DNA from: JBJXGV01 sp046160485
GTDB lineage: Bacteria; Orphanbacterota; Orphanbacteria; JBJXGV01
Length of the DNA stretch: 64,000 nucleotides
Reading direction: 5' to 3'
Assembly (NCBI GenBank): GCA_046160485.1
Contig: JBJXGV010000071.1
Location: forward strand, 23,336-87,335
Within the stretch, counting starts at the first letter, position 1, and every line of letters starts with the position of its first letter. The position numbers and the translations under genes were made by a program. A model generated the notes under the pieces. The model saw only the letters and a program-made list of their open reading frames with translations. It had not been told where the DNA came from and did no database searches. Below are positions 16,181 through 24,216 of this stretch, in pieces.

Positions 16181-16888
16181 TCATCGATGATTCTGAGAAC
16201 TGGAAGTCACGTCGGCCCGCGAATCCTGTGCTCTCAAGAGCCACAGCCCGATCAAAAAACGTGCGAGCGGCTGCACGATCGGATAGAGCCACATGCTAAA
16301 GGCGGCTGGCAAGGATGGCCCACCCAATTCGCTGGATATGCTCGCCGCAGTTAGGAACGCGATTGCGAGGAAGAACATTCCAAGGACGCGATCGAATCGA
16401 GCGCGCTTGATCATGGCGATGCCGTAAAGAACGTTGCCGATAAGGAAACCGATCAGCAGGAGCAAGAACATCGCGTCCCAGACTGCATCATAGGTCGCAA
16501 TCTGCGTGCGTAGGACGTCCTGAGCCGCAGCATCTGCCGAAAGAAACGCGCGCGCCCAGCGACCAAACACTACCAGCGTAAGCACCTGTTGCGCCGCTTC
16601 AGTGAACGCCCACAACAGAAAGCCCAGAAATCCGACCGCTATCGCCCCGGACGCAACTCGTCGTAGGACCACGGCGATCCCTAATGCTGCGGGGAGCACG
16701 ACGAACGGATGTAGTAGGTAAACCCATGCCCTGAGCGTATAGAAAGGATTCTCTACTAATGCGATCCGCTTATCGAAAGAGTCAACCGGGCCGTAGAGGC
16801 GGGGCAGGAAGATGAGGGCAAGCGTCGTCGCGACCGACAGAAACGAGCAGATGGCTGTGACGCGAAGGAAGCTTCTAGAGAACGTCAT
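16181..16888 (-). CDS. Integral membrane protein of unknown function, cassette gene
   Basis: 235 aa from ATG 16888. Six hydrophobic segments are visible: about residues 8-28, 45-75, 80-100, 135-158, 165-185 and 195-220, with short loops. I recognise no catalytic motif; the layout resembles DUF4386-like small membrane proteins, at low certainty. The longer reading from 16984 enters the attC and is not the gene. As a single-gene cassette of about 0.8 kb it matches the usual size of integron cassettes, many of which encode membrane proteins of unknown role. Confidence 0.75.
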   Translation of the reverse strand: MTFSRSFLRVTAICSFLSVATTLALIFLPRLYGPVDSFDKRIALVENPFYTLRAWVYLLHPFVVLPAALGIAVVLRRVASGAIAVGFLGFLLWAFTEAAQQVLTLVVFGRWARAFLSADAAAQDVLRTQIATYDAVWDAMFLLLLIGFLIGNVLYGIAMIKRARFDRVLGMFFLAIAFLTAASISSELGGPSLPAAFSMWLYPIVQPLARFLIGLWLLRAQDSRADVTSSSQNHR

Positions 16889-16911
16889 GACGTACCTCCG
16901 GCAGGTTTGAC

Positions 16912-16970
16912 GTCCAACGGTCAGCATAAGCGGCGGCGCGCAGCGCCGTCCGCTGCATGCTGTTGTTAGC
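16912..16970 (-). other. attC site 2 (end of kinase cassette)
   Basis: 59 bp bounded by GTCCAAC (16912-16918) and GTTAGC(C) (16965-16970). The stem arms CAGCAT...AGCGG and CCGCTGCATGCTG pair with unpaired bases in one arm. The central portion is near identical to attC4, showing they belong to one attC family. It begins 30 nt after the kinase stop at 17001. Confidence 0.85.
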
Positions 16971-17000
16971 CAGCCGGCCTCCATAGTCTGATGCTCGCTG

Positions 17001-20000
17001 TCACTTCGTGGCCAAGCCCTCGGATGCGAGGCGCTTGCGCTGACGCGCCAGATCCTCGCGCACCTGGGCGATCAGCGCCTCGAAGCGCGGGTCACCGGCC
17101 ACGGATTCCAGCGTCGGGTCGAGTTGCAGCGACCACCACTCACCACGCCAATGCTGCTCCTCCACGGCGCGGCGGAGGGCGGCCAGCGCGTCCTCCTTCC
17201 GGCCCTGCAGGGCATAGACGTACATCGGATGAGTCTGGAAGTTTGCCACGCGCACGCCTCCCGGCTGCGCGTCGAGAAACGCCTCGCACTGCCGCAGCAG
17301 CTGCTCTGCGCGCGGACGTTCTCCGGACTTCAGCAGCGAGGCGGCGACGTGGATGGCAGGCTCGAGGTCATTCGCGTCGATCTTCGGCAGATCTTTCGTG
17401 AGACCTGGAAACTCCGCCTCGTAGCGCTTGCGCGCGTCTTCGTATCGGCCGGCGCGCATGTCGAAGAGCCAGATCAGGCCCAGGGGAAACTGGGGCGCGT
17501 CCTGCCACTTTCGCACGACGGCCTCTGCTTCCGCGAGCTCCGATCGTCGGAGGTGCAGACCCAGCTCGAGCTGCCACGCAAAGGGATTCCCCGGTGCCGC
17601 TGCCAGGAAGCGATCCCACCACTTGTGGGCCAGCGGCTCGTCGTCGAGGCTGAGATACAGCTCGCCCAGGAAATAGGGCCCGTACATCCAAGTGTCGTCC
17701 CGTTCCAACGCCTCGTGGCAGGAGCGCACCGCTTCGTCCACTCGGCCGAGCGTGAGGTAGAGTTTGGCGAGGTTGCCGTAGGGCTGGGGCGATCGAGGAT
17801 GGTCGTCGATCGCCTTGCGTATCGTCGCCTCGGCGTCCTCGAAACGACCCGCGTGCAGATAGACAGCCACCAGACCGTTGGAAACGAAATCGGCCTGCGC
17901 CAACGCCGGGTCGACCTCGATCATGCGAAGCCACACGCCGATCGCGTCATCGATGCGCCCGAGGGACTGATAGATCGCGGCGAGGTCGTCTCTCGAGCGC
18001 GGATTGCGAGGGTCCAGCTCGATCGCCTTCTCGAGCCACTTTGCGCCTTCCTCCGGTTGCTCCAGATCGTTCGTGTAGATGTCGGCGATACCCGAGTAGG
18101 CTCGTACGAATCCCGGGTCGATTTCGATCGCGTGACGGAACCGAACCAGCGCTTCATCGAAATTCTTCTTTCGCTTCAGAGCGCTGGCGAGGGAGTTGTT
18201 GGCGGACGGGGACAGTGGATCGAGCTCGAAGGCCTTTCGAGCCAAATCTAGGGCGCGATCCTCGTCCTGCCATGACGCGAGTTCGCTGTACAGCACGTAG
18301 GTTGGCGCGTAGCTCGGGTTGAGCTCAATCGCCCGGCGGAAAGCCTGCTCTGCTTCCTCCAGGTTCGCGCTGGCCATCCGGATCGAACCCAGTGTCGCGT
18401 AGGCCTCGCCGAGCTGACTGTCCAGCGCCAGGGTCTTGTTGATCAACGCTTCGCCGCGTGACAACGCGTCCTTGGGGTCGAGCGCGCCGAAACCGAAGTA
18501 GTCCGTCTGCAGCACGATCGCATTGGCCAGTCCGACGTACGCGAGGGCGAAGTCCGGATCGAGGTCGATCGCCTTCTGGAAATACTCCATGGACTCGACG
18601 ATCGAGTCGCTGCGCCGGCGTCCGATCCGCTGCTGGCCCAGCAGGTAGGCGTCGTAGGCCTCCAGATTCTCCGTGGGCCGCTTGGCCAGGCGCTCGGCCT
18701 CTCCGCCGAGCAGTGTGACCTTGAGCGCGCCCACGACCTGCGAGGCGATGTCCGCCTGGATGGCGAAGACGTCGTCGAGCTGGCGGTCGTACGTTTCCGA
18801 CCAGAGATGGAAGCCGTCCGCGGCGTTGATCAACTGCGCGGTGACTCGGACCTTGTCGCCTGCGCGGCGCACGCTGCCCTCGAGGATCGTGGCGACCTTG
18901 AGCTGCTTGCCGACCTCGGCGATGTCGCCGGTGTGCCCCTTGAAGTGGAACGACGACGTGCGCGCCGCCACGCGTAGCCCCTGGACCTTGGCCAGGACGC
19001 TCAGCAGCTCCTCGGCCAGCCCGTCCGAGAAGTACTCGTTGTCCGGGTTGCCGCTCATGTTGGCGAACGGAAGCACGGCGATGGACTTCACGCCCTCGGC
19101 GGTCGCCGATCCGGGTGCACCCGGGGCCGAGGAGGAGCGGAGCTTCGGCCAGAGCATCACGGCCCCCGCGGCGACCAGGAGCGCCATCGCGACCAGCCCC
19201 GGGACGAGCCACGCCCTTCGCCGCGTCGGGCGCTCGACGACGACCCCCGGCGCGGGTACGCCTTGCTTACCCGACTCGATCTCGGTCTTCAATCCGTCCA
19301 GCTCGTTGCGGATGTCGAGGGCGGTCTGGTAGCGGCGGTCCGGCGCCTTGGCCAGACAGCGCCCGACGATCCGTCCGAGGTCGCGCGACAGCCCGGGCTT
19401 CAGCTCGCCGACATCCCGCGGCGTGTCGCGCAGGATCGCGGCGATCGTCGACGCGGCGCTGTCGCCCTCGAACGGCCGGCGGCCGGTGGCCATCTCGTAC
19501 AGGACGATGCCCAGCGAGAACACGTCGGAGCGCGCGTCCACCGGCTTGCCCGCGGCCTGCTCCGGGGACATGTAGGCCACGGTGCCGACGATCTTGCCCT
19601 CCGTCGTCGCGGCCATCGTCGCCGTCTCCCCTTGCGTAGCCGCGGGCCCGGCGGGCTCGACGTCGGTCAGCTTGGCGAGACCGAAATCCAGCACCTTGAC
19701 CCGGCCTTCGCCGGTGACCATCACGTTGGCCGGCTTGAGGTCGCGATGCGTGATGCCCTTGCGGTGCGCCACGGCAATCGCGTCGGCCAGGGGCACGGCG
19801 ATCTCCAGCAGGCGAGACAGGGGCAGGCCGTCCTTCGGAATCAGGTCCGTCAGCGGCTTGCCTTCGACCAGCTCCATCGTGATGAAGCTCGTCCCGTCGC
19901 ACTCCTCGACCGAGTAGATCGTCACGATGTTCGGATGGTTGAGAGCCGCGACCATCCTGGCCTCGCGCTCGAACCGCGCGCGACGATCGGGATCGGAGGC

Positions 20001-20132
20001 CATCTCGGGCGGGAGCGTCTTCAGCGCGACCTGGCGCTTGAGACGGGTATCCTCGGCGAGGTAGACCTGTCCCATGCCGCCCCGGCCGAGCTCGGCGACG
20101 ATCCTGTAGTGGTTGAGTCTCTGGCCGATCAA
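17001..20132 (-). CDS. Ser/Thr kinase with TolB/FlgO-like domain and TPRs, on a 3.2-kb cassette
   Basis: 1043 aa from TTG 20132, with GGAGA upstream. The kinase domain (about 8-280) has GRGGMGQVY (17-25), lysine 38 in VALKTL, HRDLKPAN (129-136) and DFG (149-151). A membrane helix lies near 310-331. Residues about 350-470 form a TolB N-terminal/FlgO-like domain: SIAVLPFANMSGNPDNEYFSDG, then ILEGSVRRAGDKVRVTAQLI. The C-terminal half carries about ten TPRs. This fusion is common in Acidobacteria-like genomes as receptor kinases. What is unusual is its place: it lies between attC1 and attC2 as a single-gene integron cassette, far larger than the typical 0.5-1 kb. Confidence 0.93.
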   Translation of the reverse strand: MIGQRLNHYRIVAELGRGGMGQVYLAEDTRLKRQVALKTLPPEMASDPDRRARFEREARMVAALNHPNIVTIYSVEECDGTSFITMELVEGKPLTDLIPKDGLPLSRLLEIAVPLADAIAVAHRKGITHRDLKPANVMVTGEGRVKVLDFGLAKLTDVEPAGPAATQGETATMAATTEGKIVGTVAYMSPEQAAGKPVDARSDVFSLGIVLYEMATGRRPFEGDSAASTIAAILRDTPRDVGELKPGLSRDLGRIVGRCLAKAPDRRYQTALDIRNELDGLKTEIESGKQGVPAPGVVVERPTRRRAWLVPGLVAMALLVAAGAVMLWPKLRSSSAPGAPGSATAEGVKSIAVLPFANMSGNPDNEYFSDGLAEELLSVLAKVQGLRVAARTSSFHFKGHTGDIAEVGKQLKVATILEGSVRRAGDKVRVTAQLINAADGFHLWSETYDRQLDDVFAIQADIASQVVGALKVTLLGGEAERLAKRPTENLEAYDAYLLGQQRIGRRRSDSIVESMEYFQKAIDLDPDFALAYVGLANAIVLQTDYFGFGALDPKDALSRGEALINKTLALDSQLGEAYATLGSIRMASANLEEAEQAFRRAIELNPSYAPTYVLYSELASWQDEDRALDLARKAFELDPLSPSANNSLASALKRKKNFDEALVRFRHAIEIDPGFVRAYSGIADIYTNDLEQPEEGAKWLEKAIELDPRNPRSRDDLAAIYQSLGRIDDAIGVWLRMIEVDPALAQADFVSNGLVAVYLHAGRFEDAEATIRKAIDDHPRSPQPYGNLAKLYLTLGRVDEAVRSCHEALERDDTWMYGPYFLGELYLSLDDEPLAHKWWDRFLAAAPGNPFAWQLELGLHLRRSELAEAEAVVRKWQDAPQFPLGLIWLFDMRAGRYEDARKRYEAEFPGLTKDLPKIDANDLEPAIHVAASLLKSGERPRAEQLLRQCEAFLDAQPGGVRVANFQTHPMYVYALQGRKEDALAALRRAVEEQHWRGEWWSLQLDPTLESVAGDPRFEALIAQVREDLARQRKRLASEGLATK

Positions 20133-20170
20133 TCCGGTCTCCGGGCGGCGTCCTGGTTCCGTTGCGGCTG

Positions 20171-20234
20171 GCTAACGACCTGCCGATAAGCTGCGGGCGC
20201 CGCAGGCGACCGGCAGCTTCATCGGCTTGTTAGC
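20171..20234 (-). other. attC site 1 (end of nitrilase cassette)
   Basis: 64 bp bounded by GCTAAC (20171-20176) and GTTAGC (20229-20234). The internal arms GCCGAT-AAGCTGC and GCAGCTTCATCGGC pair over 13 bases with one extra G, the classical extrahelical base. It starts 4 nt after the nitrilase stop codon. On the minus strand the next cassette begins with TTAGCCAGCC. Confidence 0.88.
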
Positions 20235-20238
20235 TGGC

Positions 20239-21231
20239 CTAGGCCGTGTCACTCGGTTTCGTTCGGTGTTGTGCACGCTCGTCTCGATCCACTGACACAG
20301 TGAGCAACGGCTTGGGGCGGCGATGCACGATCAATTCGAAGATGTCGGGACGTGCGTAGTGGCCGGCAACATCAAGTTGCCATCGAGGACCAGTGATCTT
20401 GGCTCGATCCAGCTCGGCATAGAGGATAGTCTCCTCTTCGCGTGCGGGGCCCGCGACAATCTTGCCATCCGGATCCACAATCACGCTGTCGCCGGGATTG
20501 ATCCATCCCTCGACGGCCGCCAAATACTGCCCCTTAAATGCCAAGCGATCGGGAATGTCGTCCTTGCGCATCGGCGTGCAGCAGCTGACCACGTAGCAGC
20601 GTCCTTCCTTTGCCACGTGGCGCATGGTCGAGAGCCAAGGCTCACCACGGTCCCACGTTGGCGCGACGAAGATCTCTGTCCCCCAAACCGACATCGCGTA
20701 ACGCGCCAACGGCATGTAGTTTTCCCAACAAAGCAGGCCACCCACACGGCCGAAGGGCAGTTGATACACCTCCAAATCACTTCCATCTCCTAGCGCCCAC
20801 ACGAGTCGTTCGCCACCTGTGGGTATCAACTTGCGATGCTTACCCAGGATTTCTCCATTCGGCCCGATATACAATAGGGTGTTGTAGATCGTCGTACCGC
20901 TCCCCTCGGCATTCACCTCGTTGATTCCGATTGCTACGGCGACGCCGGCCTTCCTGGCTGCCGTGCAGAGTTGCGCTGTCGCGTCGCTGGGAACCGTCAC
21001 CGCGTTCGCCAAGAAGTCTGCGTATACCTCGCGCAGCGGGTACGTATGACCGGCAGGGATGAACCAGACCCAGAGCGGATAGCCCGGGACAAACGCCTCA
21101 GGGAACACAGCAAGCTCGCCGCCAGCGGCGCCGACCTCCGCAATCAGACGGCAGGCCTTCGCGATCGTTGCCTCTCGATCCAAATAAACGGGGCAAGCCT
21201 GAACAGCAGCGATGCGTATCGTATGGCTCAT
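20239..21231 (-). CDS. Nitrilase-family C-N hydrolase, first cassette gene
   Basis: 330 aa. The catalytic triad is visible: E45 in FPEAFVPGYP, K134 in KHRKLIPT, and C168 in GGLLCWENYMP, with the second glutamate E170 typical of nitrilases. These features favour a true nitrilase (nitrile to carboxylate and ammonia) over an amidase, although the substrate is unknown. The protein should be cytoplasmic and oligomeric. It is the cassette nearest to attI, so it would be the best expressed if a promoter reads through attI. The leader contains CTCGAGAG before ATG. Confidence 0.92.
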   Translation of the reverse strand: MSHTIRIAAVQACPVYLDREATIAKACRLIAEVGAAGGELAVFPEAFVPGYPLWVWFIPAGHTYPLREVYADFLANAVTVPSDATAQLCTAARKAGVAVAIGINEVNAEGSGTTIYNTLLYIGPNGEILGKHRKLIPTGGERLVWALGDGSDLEVYQLPFGRVGGLLCWENYMPLARYAMSVWGTEIFVAPTWDRGEPWLSTMRHVAKEGRCYVVSCCTPMRKDDIPDRLAFKGQYLAAVEGWINPGDSVIVDPDGKIVAGPAREEETILYAELDRAKITGPRWQLDVAGHYARPDIFELIVHRRPKPLLTVSVDRDERAQHRTKPSDTA

Positions 21232-21263
21232 CAGGCTCTCGAGGTAGGGCGTGCGTTGGTCCA

Positions 21264-21577
21264 GCTAACTCATAGTAGACAGTTCTCGTGAAGGCGCTGA
21301 ACGCGGCGGAGGATGCTGGGTTCGCAGGCTGAGGTTGCCGCGGATCGCGCGCTGAGTTGCGATGCTATCATCCGGCGCCGCCAGTGTCCCGCGGGAAGTC
21401 GGGCGGCCTCGCCCGTAATTCGGGTGCCGGAAATAGACTGCGCTCCTCGCAGCCTATCTCGCCGCAGTCTAAGTCACCGGAGGCTGCGGACGGGAGCGAC
21501 GCGCCGCCCCGGGCTGCGCTCCGATCGAGCGGCGTCAACGCGAGTTCACGCCGGGGGAGGTTGCTTGCCTCACCCCT
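21264..21577 (-). other. attI-like region with GTTAGC core and internal hairpins
   Basis: About 310 nt between the intI stop (21578) and the first cassette. Reading the minus strand, GTTAGC(TGG) at 21264-21269 marks the junction with the nitrilase cassette. Inverted repeats are present: TAGACTGCG (21434-21442) with CGCAGTCTA (21463-21471), and GCAGCCT (21449-21455) with AGGCTGC (21482-21488), so the two stems interlock. CGGGCG-GCCT-CGCCCG forms another at 21400-21415. A weak TTCAGC / TACTAT pair, 18 nt apart (21301-21296 and 21277-21272, minus strand), may be the cassette promoter. Confidence 0.55.
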
Positions 21578-22477
21578 TCACAAGGCGTCGATCGGGCTCC
21601 GCACTCCGTGGCCTCCGCGGTTGAGGACGTGCGTGTAGATCATCGCGGTGCTGACGTCGGAGTGGCCGAGCAGTTCTTGGATGGTGCGGATGTCGTAGCC
21701 GCTTTCGAGGAGATGCGTCGCGAACGAGTGGCGGAACGTGTGGCAGCTCGCCCGCTTTGCGGCGCCGGCCTCGCGCACCGCGTCCTTGACCGCGCGCTGA
21801 ACGACCGTCTCGTGAAGGTGGTGGCGGCGGCGCTGCCGGCTTTCCGCCTCCACGTAGTGACGCGAGGCCGGGAAGATCCACTGCCAAGCCCATTCGCGCC
21901 CCGCGTTCGGGTACTTTCTGGAGAGCGCGTGCGGCAGTTCGACCCAGCCGGCATCTTGCGCCAGGTCGAGCGCGTGCTGCCGCGCGACGCGTGCGATGTG
22001 CGTGTGCAAGTCCGCCGCAAGCGTCGCGGGCAACATCGTCACGCAATCTTTGTCGCCCTTGCCGCCGCGGACGGTAATCTCCTGGCGCTGGAAGTCGACG
22101 TCTTTCATGCGCAGCCGCAGCGATTCCAGGAGCCGCAGCCCATAGCCGTACAGAAGCAACGCAATGAGCCGCGGGGCGCCGTGCATCCGCGAAATGACCG
22201 CGCGCGCCTCATCGCGGTTGAGCACGAGCGGCACCCGCCGGCGGGTTTGCGCGCGCGATACGTCGTGCACCCAACCGAGATCGACACCGAGCATATCGCG
22301 GTAAAGGAAGAGGACCGCGCTGATCGCTTGGTTCTGCGTCGACGCGCTCACGCGATCGCGCACCGCCAAGCTCGTTGCGAATTCGCGAATCTCCACCTCG
22401 TCCGGCGGTGCGAGGCCGCGGCAAGATGAACGCGCATGGAACGGCTTGCGGCGACACGCGTCAGGAAGAAAAGTCAT
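21578..22477 (-). CDS. intI: Integron integrase IntI (tyrosine recombinase), possibly N-terminally short
   Basis: 299 aa. The tyrosine-recombinase residues are in place: R115 in GYGLRLLESL, lysine about 140 in GGKGDKD, H246-x-x-R249 in CHTFRHSFATH, H272 in LLGHSD and Y281 in MIYTHVLNRGG. The IntI-specific insertion, missing from XerC/D, is at about 190-220 (YPNAGREWAWQWIFPASRHY, then RRHHLHETVVQRAV). The end (RGGHGVRSPIDAL) matches family members. Compared with usual IntI proteins of about 320 aa, the first N-terminal helix (RxRHYSxRTExAY) is missing, so binding may be weakened. It reads toward the cassettes, in the same direction as their genes. The divergent TolC gene begins about 95 nt away. 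Confidence 0.93.
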   Translation of the reverse strand: MTFLPDACRRKPFHARSSCRGLAPPDEVEIREFATSLAVRDRVSASTQNQAISAVLFLYRDMLGVDLGWVHDVSRAQTRRRVPLVLNRDEARAVISRMHGAPRLIALLLYGYGLRLLESLRLRMKDVDFQRQEITVRGGKGDKDCVTMLPATLAADLHTHIARVARQHALDLAQDAGWVELPHALSRKYPNAGREWAWQWIFPASRHYVEAESRQRRRHHLHETVVQRAVKDAVREAGAAKRASCHTFRHSFATHLLESGYDIRTIQELLGHSDVSTAMIYTHVLNRGGHGVRSPIDAL

Positions 22478-22572
22478 CGCCCGGTCCGTGCTGCATACGG
22501 TAGGATTCGCGGATCGGACACCGTTCCGACCCCTCCGAAATGAACTCGCAGCAACCGTGTAAAGGAATGCAC

Positions 22573-24216
22573 GTGAGAGAACCTCGATATGGCGTGCCGG
22601 CGCGCGTTACGCGAGCCGCAGCGGCGTTCGCGCTCGCCGGGGCGCTTGCGGCGTTCCCCGCACTCGCCGACGAGGCGCGGCGAGCGAGCTTCGAAGCGTC
22701 GGCCGCGAATCCCGACAGCGCGCTCGCCTACGAGATCTCGCGCATCGAGGGGGAGCCGCTCGCGCTTGCGGATGCAGCGGCGGCGGCGCTCGCGCACGCG
22801 ACGGCGGCGCGCGAGGCGGAGGCCGCGGTGCGCGCGGCGGGAGGCGAGGCGCGCAACGCGCGCGGCGCGTTCGATCCCGAACTCTTCCTCGCAATCGAGA
22901 AGCGCAACGAAGAAGCGCCGACGGCGTCGCCCTTCGCGGGCGCCGACGTGCTCGAGACGGAGGAGACTTTCACGCGCGCTGGCGCGCGCATGCGGCTTCC
23001 GTTCGGCGCCGAGATCGAGGCGTCGCTCGACGCGACGCGCCTCGAGACGAACTCGGCGTTCGCGTCGCTTGTGCCGCAGTACGACGCGTCGGGGCGGCTC
23101 GCGTTCCGCCAACCGCTTCTGCGCGGCTTCGGGCCCGCGGCGTGGAGCGCGCGCGCCTCCGCCGAGCGTCTCCTCGAATCGAGCCGCGCGAGTCGCGACG
23201 ACGCGGTTCTCGCCGTGCGCGCCGAACTCGAAACGACTTACTGGGCGCTCTACGCGGCCGAGCGCGCGTTCGGCGTACAGAGGCTCGTCGTCGATCGCGC
23301 GCGCACGTTCCTCGCCGAGGCGCGCGTGCGCGAGGCGGCGGGGCTCGTCGGGCCGAACCAGGTCGCGAACGCGCGCGTCTTCCTCGCGGAGCAAGAACTC
23401 GATCTCATCGACAACGAGGAGCTGCTCGACGGAATCTCGGACCGGCTCGCGACACTCATGGGGCGCCGCCCGGGCGCGGGGCTTTCGCGCTTCCGCTCGG
23501 TGGACGAGCCCACCGACGACTTCGCGACGGAGCCGCAGGACTCGCTCGTGGCGCAGGCGCTGCGCGCGAACCACAGCGTGCGCGCGGCGGAGCGCGTGCT
23601 CGCCGCGCTCCGCGCCGAGTCGCGCGGGGCCGCGTGGGACGCGCTCCCCGCGGTCGACCTGATCGGCTCGATCGGCGGCAACGGCCTCGCGGGAACGCCG
23701 CGAGACGTCGTCTTCGACGGCGATACGCTCCGCTCCACCATCGACAAGAGCGACTTCGGCGATTCGTGGTCGCAGGTGACGGGGCGCGATTTCCCGACGT
23801 GGAGTGTGGGCATCGACGTGTCGCTTCCGATCTTTATGCGCGAGGGGCGCGGCGAGCGCGACCGCCTTCGCGGCGAGGTAGAGCGCGCCGAGCAGCAGCT
23901 CATCGCCGTGCAGCGCGACGTCGAGGCGCGCGTGCGCGCGAACTACCGCGAGCTGGCGAACGGAACGCGCCGCATGACGATCGCGCGCGACGGCGTCGCC
24001 GCGGCGATGGAAGAGATTCGTATCGCGCTCATCGAATACCAGAACGGGCGGACGACCGCGTTCGAGGTCGTGCGTGTCGGCGCCGACCTTCCGCGCGCGC
24101 AGCAGCGGCTTTCGCTCGCGCTCGTGCGAACCGCGCGCGCCTCCGCCGAACTGAAGCGCCTCACAACGACCGGTTTCGCGGACGCAGCCTCCGCTCAGAA
24201 GGGACCCTCGCAATGA
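22573..24216 (+). CDS. TolC-family outer-membrane efflux protein
   Basis: 547 aa from GTG 22573, which has AAAGGA at a 6-nt spacing; upstream in-frame ATGs at 22540 and 22567 are less likely because the second overlaps that site. A signal peptide (RAAAAFALAGALAAFPALA) is followed by long alanine/glutamate-rich helices of the alpha-barrel type, including LALADAAAAALAHATAAREA and a second set near LEARVRANYRELANG. The conserved LRQPLLRGFG-like turn appears as FRQPLLRGFG near residue 188. It forms the outer-membrane duct for the pump encoded just downstream. Its stop overlaps the MFP start (ATGA). Confidence 0.9.
   Translation: MREPRYGVPARVTRAAAAFALAGALAAFPALADEARRASFEASAANPDSALAYEISRIEGEPLALADAAAAALAHATAAREAEAAVRAAGGEARNARGAFDPELFLAIEKRNEEAPTASPFAGADVLETEETFTRAGARMRLPFGAEIEASLDATRLETNSAFASLVPQYDASGRLAFRQPLLRGFGPAAWSARASAERLLESSRASRDDAVLAVRAELETTYWALYAAERAFGVQRLVVDRARTFLAEARVREAAGLVGPNQVANARVFLAEQELDLIDNEELLDGISDRLATLMGRRPGAGLSRFRSVDEPTDDFATEPQDSLVAQALRANHSVRAAERVLAALRAESRGAAWDALPAVDLIGSIGGNGLAGTPRDVVFDGDTLRSTIDKSDFGDSWSQVTGRDFPTWSVGIDVSLPIFMREGRGERDRLRGEVERAEQQLIAVQRDVEARVRANYRELANGTRRMTIARDGVAAAMEEIRIALIEYQNGRTTAFEVVRVGADLPRAQQRLSLALVRTARASAELKRLTTTGFADAASAQKGPSQ

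Noticed and set aside
20300..21500. Plus-strand frames inside the nitrilase and attI region
   Set aside because: They are out-of-frame readings of real minus-strand genes, with no recognised features.
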